Source: Candidatus Hydrogenedentota bacterium (GTDB taxonomy: Bacteria > Hydrogenedentota > Hydrogenedentia > Hydrogenedentales > JAEUWI01). Taken from it: DNA of 64,000 nucleotides. Made by a program: the position numbers and the translations under genes. The DNA lies in contig JAHBVV010000029.1 of NCBI GenBank assembly GCA_019637335.1, positions 31,922 through 95,921 of the forward strand. Direction: 5' to 3'. A model generated the notes under the pieces. It was not told the origin of the DNA and ran no database searches. It worked only from the letters and a program-made list of their open reading frames with translations. This document shows positions 28,248 through 36,933 of this stretch, in pieces (positions within the stretch are counted from its first letter, which is position 1; each line of letters opens with the position of its first letter).

Positions 28248-29615
28248 ATGTCCCTGTTTCGATCTATCGCTTCGACTCGCGGCGCCATTATCGCCGCGCT
28301 CCTGCTCTCCGCCGCCGCCCAGGCGACGCCGCTCGACGATTACGTCTATACGGCCGACCCCGCGTACAAGTACACGCTTCAGGAAGACGCGACGGTCTCC
28401 AAGCCCACCCATGAGACCCGCGTCTATCACCTGGTCTCGCAGAACTGGCTGAAGGAGACCGAAGTCGATCGCACGCTCTGGGAGCATTGGGTCACGGTGA
28501 GCATACCGGCGGAACGCCAGGACAGTTCCGCGCTGATCATGATTGGCGGCGGCAGCAACGGAGGCGGGGCCCCGTCGCCCAGCAGCGCGCTCGACCAGAT
28601 CGCGATCATGACCAAGTCCGTGGTCATCGAGGTCAAACAGATCCCGAATCAGCCCCTGCATTTCACGGGCGAAGCGATGGACAAGTACAAGGAAAAAGGG
28701 CGCAAGGAAGACGAACTCATCACCTACGGGTGGGACAAATTCCTGAATGGCGAGCGCGCGGAGTGGCTCGCCCGGCTGCCCATGACCAAGGCCGTCGTCC
28801 GCGCGATGGACATGGTTCAGGCGGAGGTCCCCGGCGTCGAGCGGTTTTTTGTCCTCGGCGGCTCCAAGCGTGGCTGGACCACTTGGACCGTCGGCGCGGT
28901 GGACAAGCGCGTCATGGGCATCGCGCCCGCGGTCATCGATGTGCTCAATTTCGTCCCGTCGCTGGACAATCACATCAACGCCTATGGCTTCTGGGCCCCC
29001 GCCGTGAGCGAATACGAGGAAATGGACATCACCGGCCGCTACCACAGCGATCGTATGCGCGAGTTGCTGGCCATCGTGGAGCCCTTCGAGTACCGCGATC
29101 GCCTGACGATGCCGAAGTACATTGTGAACTCCACCGGCGACCAGTTTTTCCCGCCGGACTCCTCGCGCTTCTACTTTGACGAGCTTCAAGGCGAGAAGCA
29201 CCTGCGCTACATGCCCAACACCGACCACGGGCTGAGCGCCGAGGCCTACATGAACGTCGCGTCGTTCTATCACGCCCTGCGTAACAACACCCCGCGCCCG
29301 GAATATACGTGGAAGAGCCTGGAGGACGGCGCGCTGGAAGTTCACTGCAAGACGGCCCCGAAAAAAGTCCTGCTGTGGCAGGCCCACAATCCGAAGGCGC
29401 GCGATTTTCGTATGGAGGAAATCGGCAAGGCGTGGTCCAGCACCTCCCTCGAAGGGGCCGATGGCGTTTATAGCGCGCGCCCCGAGACGCCGGAGACCGG
29501 GTATACGGCCTTTATGATTGAGGTGACTTTCGAGAATCCGGGATTCAGTCTGCCAATCGTCTTCACCACGGGCGTCAACATCCTGCCCGACACGTATCCG
29601 GCGAAGACGGAGTAG
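28248..29615 (+). CDS. PhoPQ-activated pathogenicity-related (PqaA) family protein
   Basis: A 455-residue exported protein starting at ATG 28248 (GGAG at 28235-28238); the signal peptide ends near AQA-T (residue 26). The family's alpha/beta-hydrolase-like core is evident: GGGSNGG, the Ser motif VLGGSKRGWTTW, then PAVIDVLNFVPSL, an STGDQFFPPDSS acid segment and NTDHGL for the histidine. PqaA proteins were named from Salmonella regulation, but in environmental bacteria they sit in polysaccharide-degradation islands and may be esterases. It opens a run of three plus-strand exported enzymes (PqaA-like, GH5-like, sulfatase) with gaps of 26 and 53 nt. Confidence 0.85.
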   Translation: MSLFRSIASTRGAIIAALLLSAAAQATPLDDYVYTADPAYKYTLQEDATVSKPTHETRVYHLVSQNWLKETEVDRTLWEHWVTVSIPAERQDSSALIMIGGGSNGGGAPSPSSALDQIAIMTKSVVIEVKQIPNQPLHFTGEAMDKYKEKGRKEDELITYGWDKFLNGERAEWLARLPMTKAVVRAMDMVQAEVPGVERFFVLGGSKRGWTTWTVGAVDKRVMGIAPAVIDVLNFVPSLDNHINAYGFWAPAVSEYEEMDITGRYHSDRMRELLAIVEPFEYRDRLTMPKYIVNSTGDQFFPPDSSRFYFDELQGEKHLRYMPNTDHGLSAEAYMNVASFYHALRNNTPRPEYTWKSLEDGALEVHCKTAPKKVLLWQAHNPKARDFRMEEIGKAWSSTSLEGADGVYSARPETPETGYTAFMIEVTFENPGFSLPIVFTTGVNILPDTYPAKTE

Positions 29616-29641
29616 CCTGGAATATCGCAACGCGAAAGGGT

Positions 29642-30775
29642 ATGTCGATGGCGCGCGTATTCCGAGGAGTGATGGCCATGGTCTTGACTGGCATGCTGCT
29701 GGTTGGCGCGGCCAGCGCCGCCGCGCGCGACCGCCAGTGGACGCCCGAGGAAGCGTGGGACTGGTACCGGGCGCAGCCGTGGCTGACGGGCGCCAACTTC
29801 GTCCCGGAGTCGGCCATCAACCAGATCGAAATGTGGCAGGCGGACACCTTCGACCCCGCGACCATCGATCGCGACCTGGGCTATGCCGCGGGCGTCGGGT
29901 TCAACTGCATGCGCGTGTTTCTCCACGACCTGGTCTGGGAAGTGGACCCCGAGGCCTACTACGCGCGCATTGATACGTACCTGGATATCGCGAGCAGACA
30001 TGGCATCCGAACCATGTTTGTGTTCTTTGACGCCGTGTGGGATCCGCATCCGAAACTCGGGACTCAGAAGGCCCCGACGCCCGGCGTGCATAATTCCGGC
30101 TGGGTCCAGGGGCCGCACACGGAGGTGCTCTCCGACGAATCCCGCCACGCGTCCGTGAAGCCCTACGTGCAGGGCATCCTCAAGCGCTACGGGCAGGACC
30201 CCCGGGTACTGATGTGGGATCTCTACAACGAGCCCGGCAACACCAACGGCAATTCCTACGGCCGCCTGGAACCGGAGAACAAGCACGCCTTGTGCCGGAT
30301 CTTCCTGGAGCGGGTCTTCGCGTGGGCGCGGGAAACGGCGCCCGGCCAGCCCCTGACCGCCGGCGCGTGGATGGGGCTCGCCCGCACCGGGGGCGACCTC
30401 GATCCGCTCGACGCCTACATGCTGGAACAGTCGGATATCGTAACGTTTCACACCTACGACAACCTCGAAGGCGCGAAGCGGGCGGTCGCCCGCGTGAAGG
30501 CGGCCGGACGCCCCATGATCTGCACCGAATACATGGCCCGGACCGCCGGCAGCCGTTTCGAGGAGATCATGCCCTATTTCAAGGCGGAAAACATCGGCGC
30601 AATCCACTGGGGCCTGGTCAGCGGCAAGAGCCAGACCATCTACCCGTGGGAATCCTGGCAGAAACCGTTTGATTCCGAACCCGAAGTGTGGTTTCATGAC
30701 GTCTTCCGGCCGGACGGGACGCCCTTCTCCGCTGAAGAGGCAGCGCTGATCCGGTCGCTCAACGCCACGCCGTAA
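29642..30775 (+). CDS. Exported GH5-like glycoside hydrolase
   Basis: A 377-residue secreted TIM-barrel glycosidase. The signal peptide runs to about AASA (residue 26). Clan GH-A residues are visible: acid/base Glu197 in LYNEPGN and nucleophile Glu296 in ICTEYMAR, with CMRVFLHDLVW and VFFDAVWDPHPKLG as earlier barrel strands. The exact family (GH5 or a neighbouring clan-A family) and substrate cannot be fixed by eye. ATG 29642 follows an AAAGGG-like site. It lies 26 nt after the PqaA-like gene and 53 nt before the sulfatase, forming a probable operon acting on extracellular glycans. Confidence 0.82.
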   Translation: MSMARVFRGVMAMVLTGMLLVGAASAAARDRQWTPEEAWDWYRAQPWLTGANFVPESAINQIEMWQADTFDPATIDRDLGYAAGVGFNCMRVFLHDLVWEVDPEAYYARIDTYLDIASRHGIRTMFVFFDAVWDPHPKLGTQKAPTPGVHNSGWVQGPHTEVLSDESRHASVKPYVQGILKRYGQDPRVLMWDLYNEPGNTNGNSYGRLEPENKHALCRIFLERVFAWARETAPGQPLTAGAWMGLARTGGDLDPLDAYMLEQSDIVTFHTYDNLEGAKRAVARVKAAGRPMICTEYMARTAGSRFEEIMPYFKAENIGAIHWGLVSGKSQTIYPWESWQKPFDSEPEVWFHDVFRPDGTPFSAEEAALIRSLNATP

Positions 30776-30828
30776 CGCCGGTTGACACGACTCCGGAGCA
30801 CGGCGCGGCCAGGTCCCGGAGAACGACG

Positions 30829-32427
30829 ATGCACCGCATACACCATCGGGCGGCGCGGCTCCTGCTCGGACTTGCCCTGATTGCCCTGGCGTCCCCGCGG
30901 GATATCGCCGCGGCGGAATCACGCCCCAACATCCTTCTCATCATGTCCGACGATATGGGCTATTCCGACGCGGGATGTTACGGCGGCGAAATCGCCACGC
31001 CGAACCTCGACAGTCTTGCGGAGGGCGGTCTGCGCTTCGCCCAGTTCTACTCCACCGGACGCTGCTGGCCGTCGCGCGCCGCCGCGCTCACCGGCTACTA
31101 CGCCCAGCAGGTGCGGCGGGATGTTTTCGACGAGGAGCGCCTCGGCGCGCGGCCCGCGTGGGCGCCGCTGCTGCCCGTTTTCCTCCGCGACGCCGGCTAC
31201 CGCAATTATCACTCGGGCAAATGGCACATCGACGGCGAACCGCTCGACAACGGCTTCGACCGGTCGTACCTCGTCCAGGATCAGGACCGCTTCTTCTCGC
31301 CCACGAAGCACTTTCTTGACGGAGAAGCCCAGCCCCAGCCCGCGCCCGACAGCGGCTACTACGCCACCATCGCCATCGCCGATCACGCCGTGGGCGTTTT
31401 GCGGGACCATGCGCGCGATCACGCCGGCGCGCCCTTCTTCCACTACCTCGCCTTCACGGCGCCGCATTTCCCGCTCCATGCGCTGCGGGAGGATATCGAC
31501 CGCTACCGCATGAGCTACCTCGAAGGCTGGGACGCCATCCGCCGGACGCGGTGGGAACGCCAACGCGAAATGAAGCTGCTGGACACACCGCTCTCCGCGT
31601 TGGATCCCGAGATCCTCCCTGGATACAACCTGTCCGAGGCCGATCTCGCATCCCGCATCGGCGTCGGCGAAGCGGGACGGGCTGTCGCCTGGGATACGTT
31701 GTCCGAGGCGCAGAAGCGGTTCCAGGCCGAAAAGATGGCGATCCACGCCGCGATGATCGATCGGATGGACCGCGAAATTGGCCGCATTCTCGACCAGATC
31801 AAGGCCATGGACGCCTTCGAAAACACCCTCATCCTCTTCGTGTCCGACAATGGCGCGAGCGCGGAGCAAATCATCCGGGGCGACGAACACGATCCCGCCG
31901 CACCGCCGGGATCCGCCGCGTCCTACCTCTGCCTGGGGCCGGGCTTCTCGAGCGCAGCGAACACGCCCTTCCGCCTGCACAAATCGTGGACCCATGAAGG
32001 CGGCATCACTTCACCACTGATCGTGCACTGGCCGCGCGGGTTGCAAGCCCGCGGCGAAATCCGCCAGCAGGTGGGACACTTCATCGACATCCTGCCCACC
32101 CTGCTCGAACTGAGCGGCGCGCCCCGGCCCGAAATCGCCGGCGCTCCCGCGTTGCCCGGACGCAGCCTCGTTTCGAGCTTCACGGAAGACCAGGCGGTTG
32201 ATCGGCCCTTCCTCTGGTGGCGCCATGTCGGCCACTCCGCCCTCCGCCAGGGCGATTGGAAGATCGTCAAGCGCAACGAGGAATCCACCTGGTCGCTCCA
32301 CAACCTCCGGACGGATCGCGGCGAAATGATTGACCTGGCCGCCGAAGAACCGGAGATCGCCGCCCGCCTCGAAGGGCTATGGGAGGAGGCTGCGGCGACA
32401 TTCCGGAAGGAGGCGGCGGGGGAGTAG
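30829..32427 (+). CDS. Exported type I sulfatase (arylsulfatase family)
   Basis: Hydrolyses sulfate esters, probably on a sulfated polysaccharide or sugar. The 532-residue protein has a signal peptide (ending near IAAAE, residue 29), metal-binding MSDDMGYSD (39-47), and the formylglycine motif CWPSRAAALTG with Cys79 as the residue to be oxidised. HSGKWH and FVSDNGASAE supply further active-site residues. A formylglycine-generating enzyme is not in the window. Its stop at 32427 abuts the convergent GNAT toxin gene with no gap. Confidence 0.92.
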   Translation: MHRIHHRAARLLLGLALIALASPRDIAAAESRPNILLIMSDDMGYSDAGCYGGEIATPNLDSLAEGGLRFAQFYSTGRCWPSRAAALTGYYAQQVRRDVFDEERLGARPAWAPLLPVFLRDAGYRNYHSGKWHIDGEPLDNGFDRSYLVQDQDRFFSPTKHFLDGEAQPQPAPDSGYYATIAIADHAVGVLRDHARDHAGAPFFHYLAFTAPHFPLHALREDIDRYRMSYLEGWDAIRRTRWERQREMKLLDTPLSALDPEILPGYNLSEADLASRIGVGEAGRAVAWDTLSEAQKRFQAEKMAIHAAMIDRMDREIGRILDQIKAMDAFENTLILFVSDNGASAEQIIRGDEHDPAAPPGSAASYLCLGPGFSSAANTPFRLHKSWTHEGGITSPLIVHWPRGLQARGEIRQQVGHFIDILPTLLELSGAPRPEIAGAPALPGRSLVSSFTEDQAVDRPFLWWRHVGHSALRQGDWKIVKRNEESTWSLHNLRTDRGEMIDLAAEEPEIAARLEGLWEEAAATFRKEAAGE

Positions 32428-32943
32428 TCAGCGCGTTCGGTCGTCCAAGGATAGCCCCGCGCGAATATCCGCCAAGGTTACCATAAGCAACATCGGCTCG
32501 CTTGGACTTGGCGTGAAACCAAGTGTGATGTAGAATTCACGCACCGCGTCGGATATGGCATGTACAACAATTCCACGAATCCCGATTAGATGGGCCGCCT
32601 GCGCTATGCGATTCACGGCGTCACGTAACAGCGCGCGTCCCAAACCCTGACCCTGCCACTCCGCATCGACCGCCAAACGAGCGAGTACGGCTACCGGAAT
32701 CGGGTCCGGCATATTGCGGCGAAAGCGGCCTGGCGCCGCGGCGGCCGCCACCACGCCCGAAGCGAGGGCGTAATACGCGACAACACGGTTTCCGTGACAT
32801 ACAACATAGGTGCGAGTGGCGCCGCTTGCCTGATTGGCCCGTGAGCGGCGCGTGAGCCAGGCATCCAGCGAAGGCTCGCCGGACTGAAAGCTCTCAATGG
32901 CGTGGTGCGCCTCCAGGAGTTCTGGTGGCGAAAGACCCATCAT
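32428..32943 (-). CDS. tacT: GNAT acetyltransferase toxin of a TacAT-type pair
   Basis: A 171-residue GCN5-type acetyltransferase. The acetyl-CoA pyrophosphate-binding loop is QGQGLGRALL (97-106), and Tyr138 in REFYITLGF matches the catalytic tyrosine of TacT. TacT/AtaT toxins acetylate charged tRNAs and stop translation. It overlaps the upstream DUF1778 gene by 4 nt (ATGA), the standard antitoxin-toxin order. Two consecutive ATG codons exist (32943 and 32940). The toxin call depends on this pairing; a lone GNAT would be unassignable. Confidence 0.87.
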   Translation of the reverse strand: MMGLSPPELLEAHHAIESFQSGEPSLDAWLTRRSRANQASGATRTYVVCHGNRVVAYYALASGVVAAAAAPGRFRRNMPDPIPVAVLARLAVDAEWQGQGLGRALLRDAVNRIAQAAHLIGIRGIVVHAISDAVREFYITLGFTPSPSEPMLLMVTLADIRAGLSLDDRTR

Positions 32944-33227
32944 TTTTCCCAGGGTGGCTTGGAGTGGAGGGTCTTGAGGAGGCGCTCGTTCGGGCGTGGG
33001 GGCGCATCAAGCAGCGCCACGAAGGCTTTGTATCCTTCGGGGTCGAGCAAGAATACCGTCCGTTCCTTCAACGCCTCCTCGGCGGCATGGCGGGCGGCAT
33101 CCAGCACAAAGTCCGTTCGATTTTTTCCGGATAGTTCGGCGGCCTGATCGATCAAGCCCCGCAGTTCCGGCGAGATCCGAAGATTCAAGGTGCTTCTCTT
33201 GGTCTTTTCTTGACGCGGCGCGGCCAT
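32940..33227 (-). CDS. tacA: DUF1778 ribbon-helix-helix antitoxin of the TacAT-type pair
   Basis: A 95-residue protein with a ribbon-helix-helix DNA-binding domain at about 12-56 (STLNLRISPELRGLIDQAAELSGKNRTDFVL) and a C-terminal toxin-binding tail (ERTVFLLDPEGYKAFVALLD), exactly the DUF1778/TacA plan. I start at ATG 33227 (GGAG, eight-base spacing), not at the longer in-frame start at 33257. It probably represses its own operon through the palindrome inside the promoter at 33263-33277. Confidence 0.9.
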   Translation of the reverse strand: MAAPRQEKTKRSTLNLRISPELRGLIDQAAELSGKNRTDFVLDAARHAAEEALKERTVFLLDPEGYKAFVALLDAPPRPNERLLKTLHSKPPWEK

Positions 33228-33252
33228 ATGGCATACTCCTTTTCTGGCATCC

Positions 33253-33281
33253 AGCATACCGTAATGACATTGTCATTGCAA
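33253..33281 (-). promoter_or_regulatory. tacAT promoter with an embedded operator palindrome
   Basis: On the minus strand TTGCAA (33281-33276), a 17-nt spacer and TATGCT (33258-33253) form a good promoter about 25 nt before the antitoxin ATG. The spacer contains the perfect palindrome AATGACA-T-TGTCATT (33263-33277), well placed for an autorepressor of the ribbon-helix-helix type. Confidence 0.72.
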
Positions 33282-33381
33282 GGTCTCGCGAATCCTTGTG
33301 CAATCCGCTCAGGTTGCCCCACCGGAGAACGGCACGCTTCAAGAGTCTCAACTGCGAATCCCCAGAACGCTCCAGAAACGC

Positions 33382-33419
33382 AAAAACGCGCCCGCGGATT
33401 GGCGATCCGCAGGCGCGTT
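33382..33419 (-). terminator. Intrinsic terminator after the HEAT-repeat gene
   Basis: On the minus strand AACGCGCC plus GCGGAT pair with their complements (33412-33419/33385-33392 and 33405-33410/33394-33399) around a five-base loop, and the hairpin is followed by five T (33386-33382). It begins 22 nt after the HEAT-repeat gene's stop and shields the tacAT promoter from read-through. Confidence 0.8.
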
Positions 33420-33440
33420 CTCGTTTGCCTTTACGCCGTC

Positions 33441-35363
33441 CTACTTCAATCGCTCCAGCATTTTATCCGCCATTGCGCGGATCGCATCCGTGGCCGCTTT
33501 TTCTTTCAGCAACTCCATGGATTTCCGGGCGCGCGCCTTGCCGTCTTCGCCGTGGTTCCCGACGCCTTCCGCCACCTTGAGCAGCGCCATAGACGCCTCC
33601 CGCTGCACCTCGGGATCGTCCAGCTGCGACTCCAACATGTCCAGCGCCGGGCCGGAATGGACATTCCCATACGCCGAGAGGATCATCCACTTCTCCTCTT
33701 TCGTGCGCGCCAGCTCCATGGCCTGCGCCATCATGGCGTTTTTCGGATCGTGCTCCGGGTGGTTTTCGGCCAGGCGCGTGTAGCCGCGCAGGCCGGCATC
33801 GTGGCGCGCCGGATCTTCGGACTTCGCCAGGTCCAGCAGCGCCGGGGCCGCATCCTGCGATGGCCAGGTCGCCAGAACCTGAAGCGCCGCCTTTTGCATG
33901 GCCGCGTCCCCCGAATCCAACAGTTTCAGCACCGGCTGGAGGGCCTCGGTTCCGCCGATACGCCCGAGCGCGTCAACCAGGGCAATTTGCACCGGGTCTG
34001 GCGCGTGCTCAATACTCGCCAGCACAATCGGAAGCGCCTCCTCGCGGCCCCCGGCGGCGATACCGCCCAGCGCGCGCGACGCCAAGGCGAATTCCTCTGT
34101 ATCCAGGCCCGCGTTCATCCGCTCGATAAGCGGCGGAAGCTCCGCCACCGTGCCCTGCTGCTGCAAGACCCGAAGGGCCGCCAGGCGCACTGCCCCGTCG
34201 CCGTCGTTCAAGTGCTTTCGGGCCTGGTTCACCGCCTGCGGCGCAATGCGCACCGCAAGCAATTCAAGGAGTTGCGCGCGAATCGCGGGGGCGACATCCG
34301 GCATCGTCTGCACGATGCGATTGTCCACCGCCGGCCCGCGAAGCCGGATCAGGCTGCTCCGCGCGGCGGAAGAAAGCGCCCCGCCTTCCAGCAGGCCCGC
34401 CAGCAACGGGACATCCTCGCCGCCGCCCAGCGAACCCAGCGCCGTAACCGCGGCGGTCCGCACCTCGGCGCTGTCGCTGCCCACCAGCGGGAGCACGCCC
34501 TCGCGGGCGGACTTGTCCCCGCGCCGGGTCAGGCCTTCGAGCAGCATCACCTGGGCGTCCGCCGGGAGTTGCGGCAGCGCGGCCACATACTTCGCCGTGG
34601 CCGGTTTGCCTTTGGTGTCGGCGACCACCTCGCGCGCCAGATTGCGGAAGAGCGGATCGCGGCCCTGAAGGGCCTTCACCACCCGCTCGGGCGTCTTGTT
34701 CGGGGCGGCCTGCGCCAGCCCGTAGAACGCGCCGGCGCGCACGAACTCCGGATTCTCCTTCTTCCGCAGCGCCTGGAAGATCGCCAGAGCCTCCTTGCGC
34801 TTCTTTTCCGCGGCCAATTGCTGGCCCGCCGCGAGCAGGCCTTCCGCCACGTCCAGGCGATTCGCGCCCGTCTGGTGCACCGCCATCAACGCCTCAACGG
34901 CCGGTGCGGATGCAATCCGGCCAAGCGCCGCCGCGGCCGCCCGCGCCACATTGGCGTTCGCATGCCCGAGCAACGGCTGGATGGCCGCCACGCCCTCCGC
35001 GTCGCGCCGTGCCCCAAGCGAAGCGAGCAGTCCCGGCAATACTTCCTCGGGCACGCCCTCAAGCGCCCCACGGAGCGCGGCGCCCGCTTCCGGAAAGGGC
35101 ATGTCTTCCAGCGCGTAGCGCGCCAGGTGCGATTCCTTCAGATCGTGAAGGCCCTTCGCAATCGCCGGGACCGACGCCGCCGTCCCGACCTGGCGCAGCC
35201 CGCGGTAGGCGTTCATACGCGCGGTGTACTCCGTTTCCGTCTCCAGGGCCGCCAGTAGCGCGGCTTCATCATAGGGCGCATTTTCCTGCGCAAACGCCGG
35301 CCCGGCGGCGATCAGCAGCAGCGCCACCGCAAACAGGCCCGAAATCAGTCGTACATTCAACAT
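33441..35363 (-). CDS. Exported HEAT-repeat protein
   Basis: A 640-residue protein starting at 35363 with a signal peptide ending at AFA-Q (residue 25). The body is an array of HEAT/PBS-lyase-type helical repeats of about 30 residues: for example AAIQPLLGHANANVARAAAAALGRI and VLPLVGSDSAEVRTAAVTALGSLG. No catalytic motif is visible; such solenoids serve protein-protein binding. It lies 50 nt after the Gfo/Idh gene on the same strand and is followed by a strong terminator, so the two form an operon. Its partner could be that oxidoreductase, which is inference. Confidence 0.85.
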   Translation of the reverse strand: MLNVRLISGLFAVALLLIAAGPAFAQENAPYDEAALLAALETETEYTARMNAYRGLRQVGTAASVPAIAKGLHDLKESHLARYALEDMPFPEAGAALRGALEGVPEEVLPGLLASLGARRDAEGVAAIQPLLGHANANVARAAAAALGRIASAPAVEALMAVHQTGANRLDVAEGLLAAGQQLAAEKKRKEALAIFQALRKKENPEFVRAGAFYGLAQAAPNKTPERVVKALQGRDPLFRNLAREVVADTKGKPATAKYVAALPQLPADAQVMLLEGLTRRGDKSAREGVLPLVGSDSAEVRTAAVTALGSLGGGEDVPLLAGLLEGGALSSAARSSLIRLRGPAVDNRIVQTMPDVAPAIRAQLLELLAVRIAPQAVNQARKHLNDGDGAVRLAALRVLQQQGTVAELPPLIERMNAGLDTEEFALASRALGGIAAGGREEALPIVLASIEHAPDPVQIALVDALGRIGGTEALQPVLKLLDSGDAAMQKAALQVLATWPSQDAAPALLDLAKSEDPARHDAGLRGYTRLAENHPEHDPKNAMMAQAMELARTKEEKWMILSAYGNVHSGPALDMLESQLDDPEVQREASMALLKVAEGVGNHGEDGKARARKSMELLKEKAATDAIRAMADKMLERLK

Positions 35364-35413
35364 GGTCGTCTCTTTCTGCCGCCGCTCCGATCGGATCGGA
35401 TGCGGCGCGGGAA

Positions 35414-36685
35414 TTACAGGTACCAGGGTTCGCGGTAGGCACGGGAAATCAAACGGTTCGCTTCCGGATCGTCCGGGCAGGTCTCCGTGATCGGATCCCA
35501 CTTCACCGGGCGGCCCAGCCGCTTCACCATGTTCGCCACGTGGCACGCCGAGATGCTGCGGTGCGCCGTCTCCGCGTCCGAAACGCACTGAACCCGCGAA
35601 TAGACACTATCGAGAAACGCGCGGACGTGATTCTCGGGCGGGTAGCCGCCTTCAAAGCCACGGTTGCCCAGGAGGGATTTCGGATGGGCCTCGATTTCGC
35701 CGGAGTCGCCGGTTTCCACCCAGCCCTCGTCGCCCTCAAAGCGCACGGGGCACGATCCGAAGCGCAGGCCGTTCCGGATGATGAGCTTTGTACCGCTTTC
35801 GTAGCGGCCCACCCAGCGCTCGCCTTCCTTCCAGAACTCCACCGGGCCGGTGTGGTCGGAACTGTTCGCCCACTGGCACAAATCCACCGTGTGGCTGCCC
35901 CATTCGGTGATGGAGGCGCCGCTCCAGTCGACGTGATCGCTCCAGAAGCCGCGGGTCGGGTATTCGTGGTTGTAGGGGCGCCAGAGTGACGGCCCAAGCC
36001 ACATGTCCCAGTCGAAAACCTCGCGCGCGGGTTCCGGTTCCTCTGGAAGCACCGTGTCCTTGAGGATTTTCATGCCCGGCGCTTCTTCGGCGTGGAGCTC
36101 CGTCAGGTTGCCCAGCTTGCCGCTGCGCGCGAGTTCGCAGGCGAACTGGAAATTCCCGATGCTGCGCCGCTGCGTGCCGCACTGGTAGATGCGTCCCAGG
36201 CGCTTCATCGTATCGGCGACCGCGCGCGACTCCGAAATCGTCACGCTCATCGGCTTCTCGCAAAACATGTCCTTGCCGGCGCGCGCCGCTTCGAGCGAGA
36301 TGCCCGAATGCCAGTTGTCGCCAGTGGCGATAAGCACCACGTCGATATCCTCGCGGGCGAGCAGTTCGCGGAAATCAATGTACTCCGCGCAGGCCTCATT
36401 CTTGTAATACTGGTTCACCTGCGCCGCCGCCTGCGCGCGCCGGTCCGCATAACAATCGCACACCGCCAGCACCTGCGTGTCCGGCTGTTCGAGAAACGCC
36501 TGCATTACGCGGCGCCCGCGCCCGCCGACGCCGATCACGCCGACACCCAGCCGGTTGCCGGCGGCGGACTTCGCATGCGCCGCGCGAACGAGGATGTTGG
36601 GCGCGATGGCCAGCCCGCCCAGGGCGGCGGTACGGCGGATGAAATCGCGGCGAGAGAAATGGGGAGGGGAAATGGGAAGTTTCAT
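35414..36685 (-). CDS. Tat-exported Gfo/Idh/MocA-family oxidoreductase, second
   Basis: A 423-residue protein starting at 36685, with a strong GGAGG six bases upstream. The Tat motif is SRRDFIR (11-17), with likely cleavage near AHA-K (residue 38). The Rossmann motif is GVIGVGGRGRR (49-59), and the catalytic region is ATGDNWHSGISLEAARAGKDMFCEKPM with EKP at 143-145. It differs considerably from the first Tat oxidoreductase at 24.6 kb and looks like a separate subfamily rather than a recent duplicate. It heads a two-gene operon with the HEAT-repeat protein. Confidence 0.88.
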   Translation of the reverse strand: MKLPISPPHFSRRDFIRRTAALGGLAIAPNILVRAAHAKSAAGNRLGVGVIGVGGRGRRVMQAFLEQPDTQVLAVCDCYADRRAQAAAQVNQYYKNEACAEYIDFRELLAREDIDVVLIATGDNWHSGISLEAARAGKDMFCEKPMSVTISESRAVADTMKRLGRIYQCGTQRRSIGNFQFACELARSGKLGNLTELHAEEAPGMKILKDTVLPEEPEPAREVFDWDMWLGPSLWRPYNHEYPTRGFWSDHVDWSGASITEWGSHTVDLCQWANSSDHTGPVEFWKEGERWVGRYESGTKLIIRNGLRFGSCPVRFEGDEGWVETGDSGEIEAHPKSLLGNRGFEGGYPPENHVRAFLDSVYSRVQCVSDAETAHRSISACHVANMVKRLGRPVKWDPITETCPDDPEANRLISRAYREPWYL

Positions 36686-36835
36686 GGGGCGCCTCCTTAG
36701 CGCGTCAAGCCGCGCAGGGCGTGTGCGCCGGGCATCCCCATCGGGGCGATGTCCGGGCGTTCGCCCCCGCGCGAACTTAACCGGAAACCATCGTCAGGCA
36801 ATCGGCCGGAAAAGGCCGCTGTCGAACCATCGCCA

Positions 36836-36863
36836 TTGTACATTCTGGAGGCCGGAATATAAA
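36836..36863 (+). promoter_or_regulatory. Probable promoter of the DapA-like gene
   Basis: TTGTAC (36836-36841), a 16-nt spacer and TATAAA (36858-36863) lie about 70 nt before the ATG at 36934, in the divergent gap with the Gfo/Idh gene. The spacer is slightly short. Confidence 0.42.
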
Positions 36864-36933
36864 GAAACCGGCGGCGGCTTTCCGCTTGATTTCAAGACGC
36901 CCAGCAGCGAAGAATGATGTCCTGGAAATCGCC

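Noticed and set aside
32428..32943. Ribosomal-protein N-acetyltransferase
   Set aside because: The GNAT fold alone allows it, but the overlapping DUF1778 gene and conserved tyrosine favour a TacT-type toxin.
33007..33580. Open frames over the tacAT promoter and terminator
   Set aside because: They run through the promoter, operator and terminator and overlap tacA antisense, with no recognisable protein.
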